A DNA stretch of 64,000 nt from Butyricimonas virosa (GTDB lineage: Bacteria; Bacteroidota; Bacteroidia; Bacteroidales; Marinifilaceae), in contig NZ_CP102269.1 of NCBI RefSeq assembly GCF_025148635.1, positions 62,001-126,000 on the forward strand. Reading direction: 5' to 3'. The notes under the pieces are model-generated. The model was not told the DNA's origin. It searched no databases and worked only from the letters and a program-made list of their open reading frames with translations. The position numbers and the translations under genes are program-made. Each line of letters starts with the position of its first letter. Position 1 is the first letter of the stretch. Positions 37,278 through 46,670 of the stretch are shown in pieces.

Positions 37278-39404
37278 TTACTTCTGTTGAAAGCGAAACT
37301 CATCCACCATATCCAGTAACACTGCCCCATAACGTTCCACGATCTTTTTCCCGACCCCGGGAACTGCCAGCAATTCCTTTGAATTTGTAGGTAGCGTGTT
37401 GCTGATTCCCAACAAAGCCTTCTGCTGTAATACCGTGTACACGGGTAATTTCAATCGTTCAGCTTCCTTGTTCCTCCAAGCTCGAAGAGTTTCATATAAC
37501 TTCGAATGTAGTATATCAGGGGCAATCTCCACTTTTTCCGTTCCGGCACGTTTCGCCTTAATCTTCACCTTCGGGGCATCAATTAACGCCTTCGCCTTCG
37601 CCCGCAAATAATCTTTTACAGAAAAACCGTTCCCGATCACTTTCAACGTTTCCAGTTTCAAATTCACCTCTCCCCGAAAACGTTCCATATTTTGTTCCAC
37701 CAACTTCCTCACCTCCTTGTTATCAATCTCCGGGATAGCCTCTTCCAAGAATTTTCCCAAAATAGCCATCGTATGTTCCCGGAAATATTCCGCCCCCTTC
37801 TTCACTCGGTCCGCGATCACCGGGTCCGCCTCGTAATTCCCTTCTTCCGGCATCAACCGTTCCAACTGGTTCTGAAACCGTTCGGCCACCGCCAACAATT
37901 CCTCTGCACACTTGGTCCCCGCCACCCGGTAACGTTCCACCCAATCGGGATACAACCGACGCAACTGCTCATCCAATACCCGGTACAAATAATGTAACCG
38001 CCACCGGATCGCCTCGTAATCGAATTGTTCCAGCAACAATTCCCTGAAATAAGACTGCCGTGCTTGTTGCAATTCCTCCTTATTCGGCACCTTCTGTTCC
38101 GCCTCCCGCACGAATTCATCTATTGCCCCATCGCTTACCAGCGAACGCATGGTTACCGGAGAACTCAACACAAGCCCCTCGAACGTCTTACAACGACTCA
38201 ACGCCACATACACCTGCCCGTGAGCAAATGCTGCATTGGCATCCACGATCGCCCGTTCAAACGTCAACCCTTGGCTTTTATGAATCGTAATCGCCCACGC
38301 CGTTTTCAACGGGTACTGCTTAAACGTTCCCTCCACCGTCTCCGTGATCTCCCGCGTCTCCTCGTCCAGCGTGTATCTCGTGTTCGTCCATTCCTCCGGG
38401 GTCACCTGAATCTTCAGACCATCCTCTTTTCCTACCACCTCGATGGAACGGTCATTAATAGCCGTGATTTTACCGATTTTCCCGTTGTAGTAACGCTTTT
38501 CCGGTGATGAATCATTTTTCACGAACATCACCTGCGCCCCTTGTTTCAGCACCAACGTCTCCTCCGTGGGATAAGAATAAGTGGGGAAATTATCCTTCAC
38601 TTCTGCCTTGAACGAATAAGCCCTAGTGGATAATTCTGCCATTTTCACGTCGTTAATCCTTTGTGCTTGGTGATTATGTGTTGTCAACGTGATATACCCC
38701 TCATCATCCGAAGGCTTGAAGCCCGGTACATACCTCCGGTTCAACATCCCCAACACCGTGGCATCCACCCGGTTCTCTCGCACTCGATTTAGCAGGTCCA
38801 CGAACTCCCGGTCTTGTTGCCTGTAAACGTGTTTCAACTCGATTGCCACGTAACGGGTTGCCGCCAGAGCCTTACTATGAAAAAAGAACGCCGAGGCGTA
38901 ATGCTGTTTCAATAACGCCCATTCGTCCTCCTTCACCACGGGAGCTAACTGTTGCAAATCACCGATCAACAACAACTGAACCCCTCCGAAAGGCTCGTTC
39001 TTGGAACGATAACGACGCAGCATATCATCCACCGCATCCAGTAAATCTGCCCGCACCATACTGATCTCGTCAATCACCAGTAAATCAATCGTCTTGATAA
39101 TATTGATCTTTTCCCGGTTGAACTTGTGCGTGTATTGCAATTTTTCACCTCGCTCCACCGTATCCGAACTTCCCGGTACGTATGGCCCGAACGGCAACTG
39201 GAAGAAAGAGTGGATCGTCACCCCACCCGCGTTAATTGCCGCCACTCCCGTGGGAGCAACCACAATCATCCTTTTGGGTGATCTCCGTTTCAATTCTCGC
39301 AGAAACGTAGTTTTTCCCGTTCCCGCTTTTCCTGTAAGAAACACGTTCACTCCCGTATATTCCAAAAAATCATACGCCAATTCCAGTTGAGGATTACTTT
39401 CCAT
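37278..39404 (-). CDS. PIF1-like helicase/AAA ATPase with C-terminal HRDC domain
   Basis: A 708-residue superfamily 1B helicase. Walker A is TGKAGTGKTTF (24-34), followed by APTGVAAINAGGVTIHSFF (about 50-68), and Walker B is LLVIDEISMV (about 107-116). The later motif AITIHKSQGLTFERAIVDA and VALSRCKTFEGLVLSSP complete the core. The C-terminus (about 627-705) carries an HRDC-like domain ending in VPGVGKKIVERYG. It probably unwinds DNA in repair or recombination. The gene has its own promoter and terminator and is divergent from the MFS gene. Confidence 0.88.
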   Translation of the reverse strand: MESNPQLELAYDFLEYTGVNVFLTGKAGTGKTTFLRELKRRSPKRMIVVAPTGVAAINAGGVTIHSFFQLPFGPYVPGSSDTVERGEKLQYTHKFNREKINIIKTIDLLVIDEISMVRADLLDAVDDMLRRYRSKNEPFGGVQLLLIGDLQQLAPVVKEDEWALLKQHYASAFFFHSKALAATRYVAIELKHVYRQQDREFVDLLNRVRENRVDATVLGMLNRRYVPGFKPSDDEGYITLTTHNHQAQRINDVKMAELSTRAYSFKAEVKDNFPTYSYPTEETLVLKQGAQVMFVKNDSSPEKRYYNGKIGKITAINDRSIEVVGKEDGLKIQVTPEEWTNTRYTLDEETREITETVEGTFKQYPLKTAWAITIHKSQGLTFERAIVDANAAFAHGQVYVALSRCKTFEGLVLSSPVTMRSLVSDGAIDEFVREAEQKVPNKEELQQARQSYFRELLLEQFDYEAIRWRLHYLYRVLDEQLRRLYPDWVERYRVAGTKCAEELLAVAERFQNQLERLMPEEGNYEADPVIADRVKKGAEYFREHTMAILGKFLEEAIPEIDNKEVRKLVEQNMERFRGEVNLKLETLKVIGNGFSVKDYLRAKAKALIDAPKVKIKAKRAGTEKVEIAPDILHSKLYETLRAWRNKEAERLKLPVYTVLQQKALLGISNTLPTNSKELLAVPGVGKKIVERYGAVLLDMVDEFRFQQK

Positions 39405-39463
39405 GAATCAAGATTTTACACGAATTATCATTCTATTCGGCCTTCACAGACACGCAACTCGCA

Positions 39464-39471
39464 CAAAGGTA
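39464..39471 (-). promoter_or_regulatory. -7 promoter element for the helicase gene
   Basis: Minus strand TACCTTTG, a full match to TAnnTTTG, 59 nt upstream of the ATG. Confidence 0.5.
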
Positions 39472-39566
39472 TGAAAATAATCTATTCGTATCACGGCAAT
39501 TATACACAATCACGTACACCTCTTGATATTTTCGATTATTTTTTAGGATTATTCTTTACAGATTCA

Positions 39567-39574
39567 TATATTTG
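39567..39574 (+). promoter_or_regulatory. -7 promoter element for the leader peptide / MFS transcription unit
   Basis: TATATTTG, a full match to TAnnTTTG. A TTAG (3 of 4 to TTTG) lies 20 nt upstream at 39543-39546. The predicted start near 39579 is about 20 nt before the leader ATG. Confidence 0.55.
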
Positions 39575-39598
39575 TAGAAATTACATACAATACCATTT

Positions 39599-39649
39599 AT
39601 GAGATTTCAAAACTTCATCATGGGCATTCCGTATCGGGTTCGTGCCTAA
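39599..39649 (+). CDS. Leader peptide with Arg-Val-Arg motif upstream of the Mef-like pump
   Basis: A 16-codon ORF, MRFQNFIMGIPYRVRA, placed about 25 nt after a consensus -7 element. It ends 103 nt before the MFS start. The Arg-x-Arg (+X+) motif near its end is the known drug-dependent ribosome-stalling motif of the macrolide-resistance leaders ErmDL (MTHSMRLR...) and MefE (MTASMRLR). An internal ATG would give the 9-mer MGIPYRVRA. A GC-rich hairpin with eight T's begins 7 nt after the stop codon. That it is translated and regulatory is an inference from this arrangement. Confidence 0.6.
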   Translation: MRFQNFIMGIPYRVRA

Positions 39650-39656
39650 TTTAATC

Positions 39657-39684
39657 CCGGGAAAATTCCTCCGGACTTTTTTTT
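39657..39684 (+). terminator. Candidate attenuator terminator after the leader peptide
   Basis: CCGGG (39657-39661) pairs with TCCGG (39670-39674, with one G-U pair) across an 8-nt loop, then AC and eight T's (39677-39684). The TCCGG arm can instead pair with CCGGA at 39699-39703, and the 5' arm overlaps CCCG (39656-39659), which can pair with CGGG (39635-39638) inside the leader ORF. These are alternative folds of the kind used in attenuation. The stem is short, so its strength is uncertain. Confidence 0.5.
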
Positions 39685-39752
39685 AACTTTCCTCCTAACC
39701 GGAAAGCATCAAGGTATTGTTTTCTCACTTTTAATATTGATATAAAATTACC

Positions 39753-40988
39753 ATGAATAACTGGAAAAAGGTATTCGCAATTATATGGACAGGACAGTTT
39801 TTCTCCATACTGACCAGTTCTCTCGTTAATTTTGCCATCATTTTATGGCTAACCTTTGAAACTAAATCGGCAGAAACTTTGGCTTTCGCCACGATTGCCG
39901 CCATGTTACCGCAAGGCATCTTAGGTATGTTTTCCGGAGTATTTATCGACCGGTGGAGCAGGAAGAAAATCATGATCCTGTCTGACAGTTTCATTGCTTT
40001 CTGCACACTTATTTTAGCCTTTTTATTTTATTTCGAACAAGCGGAAGTTTGGCAAATCTATCTATTGTTAGCACTACGATCGATAGGTTCGGCTTTCCAT
40101 GCTCCTTCAATGCAAGCATCTATCCCGTTACTCGCTCCAGAATCTCAATTATTACGGATCGCCGGGATCAACCAGATGATCAATTCTGCCTGTAATATAG
40201 CTGGGCCAGCTTTAGGCGCCCTAGCCATTACCACGCTGGCCATGCCTGTCGTGCTTATGCTTGACGTAATTGGTGCTGTACTTGCATGTACCTCGTTAGC
40301 TTTCGTCAAAATACCAAACCCTCCTCCTAGCGAACTTGCAGAAAAAAATAACATTCTTCAAGACTTAAAAGAAGCTCAGAGGGAAGTAGTTAGCCACCGG
40401 GGAATGTCGTTATTATTAATACTCTCGATCATGGCTACATTCTTTATCATGCCCGTCAGTGTACTCTTCCCTTTAATGACCCTTAATCATTTTTCGGGAG
40501 ATGCTTTTCAAATGAGCCTAATTGAAGCCATTTGGGGTGTAGGATCTCTATTGGGAGGAGTTGCTTTAAGTATCAGGCAGTACACAATCAATAAAATCAC
40601 ATTGATCAACCTAACGTACATTCTCCTGGGAACCGGATTCACTGCTTCTGGTCTACTCTCACCCAATGCTTTCGTCTGGTTCGTCGTGTTTACCGCATTC
40701 GAAGGCATTATCGGATCAATATACTTTGCTTCTTTCACGGCCATTATTCAAACGAAAATCAACCCGTCTATCCTCGGCCGAGTATTTTCCATATACATGA
40801 GCCTAAATATGCTTCCCGCCATGTTTGGATTGATGAGTACCGGATTCCTTGCCGATCACGTGGGGATCACAAACACTTTCGTTATTGGTGGTTTTGTGGT
40901 ACTCGCAATCGGAGTTGTGTCATTCTGTATCCCGTCATTGTTACAAGTTGGGAAGCTAACAATTGGCAAGAATACCAGAAATATCTAA
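39753..40988 (+). CDS. MFS efflux transporter, Mef (macrolide efflux)-like
   Basis: A 411-residue major facilitator with about 12 transmembrane helices. It resembles Mef(A/E)-type macrolide efflux pumps in sequence flavour and order: WKKVFAIIWTGQFFSILTSS, FSGVFIDRWSRKKIMILSDS (motif A-like loop), LLALRSIGSAFHAPSMQASI, LAPESQLLRIAGINQMINS and INPSILGRVFSIYMSLNMLP. It would export a drug by proton exchange. Its substrate is inferred from the family. The 348-nt region before it holds a promoter, a leader peptide and a hairpin. Confidence 0.82.
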   Translation: MNNWKKVFAIIWTGQFFSILTSSLVNFAIILWLTFETKSAETLAFATIAAMLPQGILGMFSGVFIDRWSRKKIMILSDSFIAFCTLILAFLFYFEQAEVWQIYLLLALRSIGSAFHAPSMQASIPLLAPESQLLRIAGINQMINSACNIAGPALGALAITTLAMPVVLMLDVIGAVLACTSLAFVKIPNPPPSELAEKNNILQDLKEAQREVVSHRGMSLLLILSIMATFFIMPVSVLFPLMTLNHFSGDAFQMSLIEAIWGVGSLLGGVALSIRQYTINKITLINLTYILLGTGFTASGLLSPNAFVWFVVFTAFEGIIGSIYFASFTAIIQTKINPSILGRVFSIYMSLNMLPAMFGLMSTGFLADHVGITNTFVIGGFVVLAIGVVSFCIPSLLQVGKLTIGKNTRNI

Positions 40989-41001
40989 AAACAAAAAACT
41001 A

Positions 41002-41040
41002 TCGGTATACAAGTCTATAATCAACAAACTTGTATACCGA
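41002..41040 (-). terminator. Terminator at the end of cassette B
   Basis: 13-bp inverted repeat TCGGTATACAAGT / ACTTGTATACCGA with a 13-nt loop, followed on the minus strand by TAGTTTTTTGTTTTT. It lies 117 nt after the cassette B gldFG stop and 13 nt after the MFS stop on the other strand, so it probably serves both. Confidence 0.8.
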
Positions 41041-41157
41041 CAATTCTCTACTCTATGTAATTACGAATCAATAATTAATTATTTGTTAACAAATACTTTA
41101 TACACATTCAATCCGTTGGGTAAGAACTCCACTAAAGTATTACAATATTATAATCGC

Positions 41158-43437
41158 TCATTTACGCCTTCTTCTCCAAACCCATACGCCCCCCATAACA
41201 ATGCCTAGAGGCAAAATGAACAAAGCGAACCACTTTAAAACAATTAAACCTGTTTCTCCTATTTTAATGGCATTATCCACAGGCGCAGGACGACTCACAT
41301 CTACAGGAAACACGCCATCTCCCAACACCCTAAAACTTTCCATGATTAAAGAATAATTATTAGAGTTAACATCATTTCTCGTGCGAGTTAATTCCCCGTT
41401 ACTGATGCAATCAGCACATCCAACAACTAAAATATGCTGTTTTTTACTCCCGACCTCTCGATCAAGCATAACCATTAAAGGATAACTTTTCTCTTGTTCT
41501 CCCGGTCCCAATGTAGCTACCTGATTAACAAAATCTATCGTTTCCTGTTCATTCCAACAGCTTTTAGCAGATGTTTCCAAAATTGGTGTTATCCGAAAAT
41601 CGGATTGCCCATTACAATTTATAGCAACAGCTCTTGGCATCGTGATACATTTCCCACTAGCTTTATTAGAAAAAAATTCTGGAGAAAAATGAATTGCCTC
41701 GGAAGTAATTTCTCCTAAAATCAAATCTTGCTGATGCTGTTTATGATTTTGCACCAAAATTCCAGGCTCAAAATAAACACCTAACGAACGTGTAACAGGA
41801 TTCAACAATTCTTGCCTAGTGGCTGTTGCCAAAATAAATAAATTCCCTCCTTTATCAACGTATCGTTGCAAATACTCTTGTTCGTCATCTGTCAACGGCT
41901 TTTTCAAGTCAGCAATTACCAAAACATGAATATCTCCGGGTATCGTATCTCTTAAATCAACCTCCTCGACATCAAACCCTATATTTACCAAAGAATACCG
42001 GAAACCAATATTTGCGGCAAAAGCCGAATAATCCCATTCGCCAACCTGCCGAATACTACGTTCATCATGACCTGTCAAAAATCCAACTTTAGGAGGAACA
42101 ATCGTTAATCTCTTCAAAGCTGCAATTATTTCCCTCTCGCCAGGATTAGCTTGTCCATCATTATAAATTCGCAAAAATGTTTTACGACCATTTTCCCGTT
42201 CCAACAAACGTACAAAACGATTACCTTCCGAAGTCAAATCAATTTTCTCCCGAATCTCTTCAGGAGAAAGGAATTTATCAAAATCCAAATCTTCTACTCG
42301 TGCCAATTCTCTTGCCCGTTCCTCCATGCTCAAATTCGGATACAACTTATCCAGTATCGGATTATCTGTTTGATCATAATAATAGACATAACGCATCTGA
42401 ATTTCTGGCTTAAAACGAGTAAACTGCCGAAAACCACGAACATCATACACACGATTAGCGGGTAACCCTTGCCAACGATGATCATCCAACAAGTTTACAT
42501 AGGTTGTAATTGTTAAACCTCCGTCTAATGCTTTCATAACCTCTTGACTTCCCTTACTAAGCGTCCTCGACTTATCTTGAGTGACATCACAATACCACAT
42601 GCAAGCAGGACGAGTACAAACATATTCCAATAAAAGAACAAACGTCAGAATACCAATACACGTTACAATACAACGAGACTTTGAAATCACTTTTCGTTCA
42701 GAATGCAATTTCAATACAGATAAAGACAGAAACAACCCAATAACAATAAAGAAATAAAATAAATCTTCACTACAGATCAACCCATCGATCATTTGATTAG
42801 CTTTTCCTGAAATTGAAAACCAATACGTGATCTCTTGCACAACCTCGATATTTCCACCTAAAGACGGCAAATAATTCAGAATCGCCAACACGGCTAAAGT
42901 CCCCAATGCCGCAACAACTTGATAAGAAGTAATAGATGACATGTACAGTCCAATAGCCGCATAAGTACAAACTATCAAGTATAAACCGACAAGTCCCGAA
43001 AACGGTAACCAAAAATCTACATTTTCAATAATACATAATCCGAGAAATACATAAATCAATAAAATACAAATCAGTATTAGATTATAAATCAACAGAGAAA
43101 TATATTTCCCTAAAATAATCGAACTATTACTAACCGGAGAAGAATACAACAATTTAATCGAACCACTACTCCTTTCCCGGCTCATTAACCCCATTGTCAA
43201 TAACGGAACATACAGGAACAAAGAACCTTGCAACGAAGAAAATAAACCCCTTATACCGGAATAACAATTTGCCGTCACTCGATATAAACCAACACCCATA
43301 ACACTGTCCCGAACTTCCATAGCCATACTTCCCGTAAATTCAATTCCGGTCTGTACTGCAAATATAAACAATACAAGCCAAGCTATCGGGGAACAGAACA
43401 TATTCCTCAATTCATTTTTTGCTATTTGGAAAATCAT
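41158..43437 (-). CDS. Fused ABC permease / GldG-like auxiliary protein (GldF-GldG), cassette B
   Basis: A 759-residue paralogue of the cassette A protein with the same plan: a permease of about six helices with LLTMGLMSRERSSGSIKLLY (about 79-98), then an extra helix, a large extracytoplasmic GldG-like domain containing KVGFLTGHDERSIRQVGEWD (about 460), and a C-terminal helix followed by a basic tail (WVWRRRRK). It starts 5 nt after the ATPase gene. Together they would form a complete ABC complex of unknown substrate. Confidence 0.85.
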   Translation of the reverse strand: MIFQIAKNELRNMFCSPIAWLVLFIFAVQTGIEFTGSMAMEVRDSVMGVGLYRVTANCYSGIRGLFSSLQGSLFLYVPLLTMGLMSRERSSGSIKLLYSSPVSNSSIILGKYISLLIYNLILICILLIYVFLGLCIIENVDFWLPFSGLVGLYLIVCTYAAIGLYMSSITSYQVVAALGTLAVLAILNYLPSLGGNIEVVQEITYWFSISGKANQMIDGLICSEDLFYFFIVIGLFLSLSVLKLHSERKVISKSRCIVTCIGILTFVLLLEYVCTRPACMWYCDVTQDKSRTLSKGSQEVMKALDGGLTITTYVNLLDDHRWQGLPANRVYDVRGFRQFTRFKPEIQMRYVYYYDQTDNPILDKLYPNLSMEERARELARVEDLDFDKFLSPEEIREKIDLTSEGNRFVRLLERENGRKTFLRIYNDGQANPGEREIIAALKRLTIVPPKVGFLTGHDERSIRQVGEWDYSAFAANIGFRYSLVNIGFDVEEVDLRDTIPGDIHVLVIADLKKPLTDDEQEYLQRYVDKGGNLFILATATRQELLNPVTRSLGVYFEPGILVQNHKQHQQDLILGEITSEAIHFSPEFFSNKASGKCITMPRAVAINCNGQSDFRITPILETSAKSCWNEQETIDFVNQVATLGPGEQEKSYPLMVMLDREVGSKKQHILVVGCADCISNGELTRTRNDVNSNNYSLIMESFRVLGDGVFPVDVSRPAPVDNAIKIGETGLIVLKWFALFILPLGIVMGGVWVWRRRRK

Positions 43438-43442
43438 GCTTT

Positions 43443-44372
43443 CTAGTTTAATTTTTTATTTGACAACTGTGCAAAAACAGAATCCAAAGATTCTCGCTCC
43501 AAGGTAATCTCCCTCAAATGCCATTCTTGCAATACACTTTCCCGAACCACCTGTTCCAAAATATCTTGCGAACCGGAAAAAAACACTCGACAACAATTCT
43601 CCGTCAGCATTTCCACCTGCTCTATACCCGGAATCTTTTCCAACACTTCTCGATTAGGCAAATTACCCATCGTCACGACAAAAGAATCAGGTCGTGCATA
43701 ATTATTAAACTCTTCTATCGTTCCTGAAAAAACCACCTCGCCATGTTCAATCATCCTGATCTCATTACAAGCCGCCTGTACTTCCGGCAAAATATGCGTG
43801 GAAAGCAAAACAGAACGTTCGCGTGCAATTTCTTTAATCAAATGTCGAATTTCAATAATTTGATTCGGGTCCAATCCATTAGTCGGTTCATCCAACACCA
43901 CCAATGCCGGTTGATGGATAATCGCTTGAGCAATCCCCACTCTCTGTTGGTATCCCCCCGAAAGATGACGAAGCACTCGCTTACTAAAATGTGCGATTCC
44001 ACACTTTTCTTTTACCCGTTCCACCGCATCGTGAACATCTTTCTTGGCTATTCCTCTCAATCTCGCACAAAATCCCAGATATTCATCCACATTCTGATCA
44101 GTATACAAAGGAGGTGTTTGAGGCAAAAATCCTATATACTTTTTTGCTTCGATAGGATTTTCCGCAAGATCCACGCCATTAATAAAAACTTTCCCACGGG
44201 TTGGACTCAACACCCCACAAATAATATTCATTGTTGTCGATTTACCTGCCCCGTTTGACCCCAACAATCCCCAAACACCTCGCTTTCCAATCTCCAAATT
44301 AATATCTTCCACCGCCCATTGTTGACTATATCGATGGTACAAATGCTCTATTTTCAATATGCTTTCGCTCAT
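43443..44372 (-). CDS. ABC transporter ATP-binding protein, GldA-like, cassette B
   Basis: A 309-residue ATPase with Walker A GLLGSNGAGKSTT, signature LSGGYQQRVGIAQA, Walker B LVVLDEPTNGLDP and switch STHILPE. It is very similar to the cassette A ATPase in the N-terminal 220 residues and diverges towards the C-terminus. It starts 27 nt after the PKD-like gene, so unlike cassette A there is no long spacer, and it is expected to be in one operon with susC/D. Confidence 0.9.
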   Translation of the reverse strand: MSESILKIEHLYHRYSQQWAVEDINLEIGKRGVWGLLGSNGAGKSTTMNIICGVLSPTRGKVFINGVDLAENPIEAKKYIGFLPQTPPLYTDQNVDEYLGFCARLRGIAKKDVHDAVERVKEKCGIAHFSKRVLRHLSGGYQQRVGIAQAIIHQPALVVLDEPTNGLDPNQIIEIRHLIKEIARERSVLLSTHILPEVQAACNEIRMIEHGEVVFSGTIEEFNNYARPDSFVVTMGNLPNREVLEKIPGIEQVEMLTENCCRVFFSGSQDILEQVVRESVLQEWHLREITLERESLDSVFAQLSNKKLN

Positions 44373-44399
44373 ACCTTTACAATTCTATTCATTTTGCCA

Positions 44400-45968
44400 T
44401 TAAAAAGTCCAGTCTGCACCTCTTTGCTTTTTATAACACACATCCACTATATTACCGAAATCATTCTCACTCTTATAAATCAATCTCGTTCTCAGAGCGT
44501 TCACGGCATCTCGACTAAAATCAATCACGCAGAAAGAACCGTTAGCCAAGCCTATACCAACACATTCATTGCCAAAACTTTCTGTATCTATTGCAGAAAT
44601 ATTAGCTTCAAACGTATAATAATCCGTTTGCAAAACACCAGATTTCCAATCGAAAAGAGTCAACCGATTACCATTAGCTATTATAAAATAAGGAGTATTT
44701 CTCGCATACAACGTACGGAACAAACATGAAGATGGATCCTCGATACAATTTTCAAACCCTTTCACTTCCTGTTGTTCAACGCTACTAGCAACTGCCATCG
44801 GTCCAAACAGCATAAAAGAACTCAAAGTAAAGCGATATAAATAATATACATTTTCCGGGGAACGCATCAAAGCCTGATACCCCTGCTCGATACTTCCATT
44901 TCCATACCAAGCCCCGATATGCAGCACTTCCATATCTCCCGTATTATCCAAACGAGCCATCCCGGGTGTTTTATACAAATTCTCACTAACATTAATCGGC
45001 ATCACCTTCCCCGCCTCGGTCATATTATAATCACTGATTGCCAAAAAACGATGCTGATCATAATCATACAACACGGTGAACATCATCTGCTTCACACGAT
45101 TATTCAACAATCCTTTCCCATTCAATTTTTTACCTTCATAATCCATCGGGATATCTAAATAAAAACCGGAATTAAACAACGCTGGAATAGTTTTCTTCCG
45201 GGTATAAATCGAACCATCTTGCGACACGGCCAACGAAATATTTTTCATTTCCATAATCTCGATAGGACGAAAATCTCCCGGAAAAACTTGATTATAAAAC
45301 GCCTCTTTCAACGCAATATCTTTCTTGAAACTCTGACCGGATACATCTACACAGTCTTCCGGATCACGTTGAATCACCCATAAAGCACTTAAAGCATTCT
45401 GATTTGCACAAAAATGCTCAACCACACGCCAAGGACTTTTCCCCAATTCCACGTCCGGATTCATTTTTTTCCAAACATCCGGAAATTCTTCGTAAGTATA
45501 TGCCGTTACCCCGCTAACAGGATCCCGATCTGCATATTCACGCACGAATGAAAGACTCGATTTTCCTTCTTTCTCTGACAATATAACCCAACCGTTCTGC
45601 CCGTATTCAGCGGTAATTTCTAAATTCGTTTTCCCAAAATAGGAAACACCACTCGTACGATCAGTAACTTTCAAATAAAGCACATCCGAAACCAATGTAT
45701 CGAAAACGTATTTCAAATTCCGATCAGTAGAAATAACTTTCTCCAAAAACGACCATTCGTAAGCCAAATGATCTTCCACGCTATCCATTGCAAAATGGAA
45801 AATCGGACTAATCTCCAACTCCGTCTCAATCGGTACACTATAAAACGATTGATTAAAATCCACCGTTATACCATTCATCGTCCGATAATCATAATTACCT
45901 TCATCTCCATAGCAACCTGTCAGCAACAATCCGACCACGATCACCCATAATATATTTATCATTTTCAT
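44400..45968 (-). CDS. PKD-like family lipoprotein, cassette B
   Basis: A 522-residue lipoprotein with signal MKMINILWVIVVGLLLTGC and the family opening GCYGDEGNYDYRTMNGITVD. Later blocks such as GQNGWVILSEKEGKSSLSFV align with GQAALSQGWLILSEKSGESA of the cassette A paralogue. The longer frame to 46019 overlaps the end of the DUF4843 gene. The start used here gives a 19-nt gap, the same as in cassette A. It is a likely surface ligand-binding accessory. Confidence 0.8.
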   Translation of the reverse strand: MKMINILWVIVVGLLLTGCYGDEGNYDYRTMNGITVDFNQSFYSVPIETELEISPIFHFAMDSVEDHLAYEWSFLEKVISTDRNLKYVFDTLVSDVLYLKVTDRTSGVSYFGKTNLEITAEYGQNGWVILSEKEGKSSLSFVREYADRDPVSGVTAYTYEEFPDVWKKMNPDVELGKSPWRVVEHFCANQNALSALWVIQRDPEDCVDVSGQSFKKDIALKEAFYNQVFPGDFRPIEIMEMKNISLAVSQDGSIYTRKKTIPALFNSGFYLDIPMDYEGKKLNGKGLLNNRVKQMMFTVLYDYDQHRFLAISDYNMTEAGKVMPINVSENLYKTPGMARLDNTGDMEVLHIGAWYGNGSIEQGYQALMRSPENVYYLYRFTLSSFMLFGPMAVASSVEQQEVKGFENCIEDPSSCLFRTLYARNTPYFIIANGNRLTLFDWKSGVLQTDYYTFEANISAIDTESFGNECVGIGLANGSFCVIDFSRDAVNALRTRLIYKSENDFGNIVDVCYKKQRGADWTF

Positions 45969-45987
45969 AAGATTCCAAATAAAACAA

Positions 45988-46653
45988 TTAATAAATAGGA
46001 ATTTCCATAGGATCACCATTCGCTTCCGTTATACCATTCAAAGCAATATATGCCTTAAATTCCAATGCGTATTTTCTCAAGGTAACCGGATCAACTCCCG
46101 ACAAATCATTAACTTTCGTACATAATATGAATTGTTCATATTTCAAGGGAGAATAAGTCCCTAAATAACGCTCCATCTCATCATCCCACCACAACGGTTT
46201 AGTCGGTACATTATTAAATACAATACAGGCATACCTGTAAGTCTCCATCCCCGGCATAAAATAATCGTTAGTCACGATAGCCAAAGTCAACACGACAGGA
46301 GCACTCAATGCATCGTTTTTCACCAGAACAAAAGAGAATGTATCAACCACCTGTTCCGGCCTAAATAAAGGATTCTCCGGTAATCTATAATTTCCCGGTA
46401 AAGCCGATGTCAATGAATCGACAACCTCGATCCGATAACTTTGCGCTTTTTTCAAAAGATCGCCTTTCAATTGAAGTTCAAGCTTCACTTCCAATTCGTC
46501 ATTCTCCGGATAATGAGAAAAAGAAAACTTCAAACTATCACGATCAGCCATCGTCCATTGGAGAAAATGTCCCGAGTTATAATCCATCAACTCATCATTC
46601 TTACAACTTCCCAAGGTGGCTAACAAAAAGAAGAATAATATATATTTACTCAT
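45988..46653 (-). CDS. DUF4843 domain lipoprotein, cassette B
   Basis: A 221-residue lipoprotein with signal MSKYILFFFLLATLGSC, then the DUF4843-like region with DRDSLKFSFSHYPENDELEV and the closing WWDDEMERYLGTYSPLKYEQ block that matches the cassette A paralogue (WWDRGIVNDYLGTYSDDKYT). It lies 17 nt after susD. It probably sits on the SusC/D complex at the surface. Confidence 0.82.
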   Translation of the reverse strand: MSKYILFFFLLATLGSCKNDELMDYNSGHFLQWTMADRDSLKFSFSHYPENDELEVKLELQLKGDLLKKAQSYRIEVVDSLTSALPGNYRLPENPLFRPEQVVDTFSFVLVKNDALSAPVVLTLAIVTNDYFMPGMETYRYACIVFNNVPTKPLWWDDEMERYLGTYSPLKYEQFILCTKVNDLSGVDPVTLRKYALEFKAYIALNGITEANGDPMEIPIY

Positions 46654-46670
46654 GATCTTACATTGTTAAA

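Noticed and set aside
39700..39740. A second promoter directly before the MFS gene (TAATATTG near 39730)
   Set aside because: The element is one mismatch from consensus but no TTTG lies at the right distance; the 39567 promoter is better.
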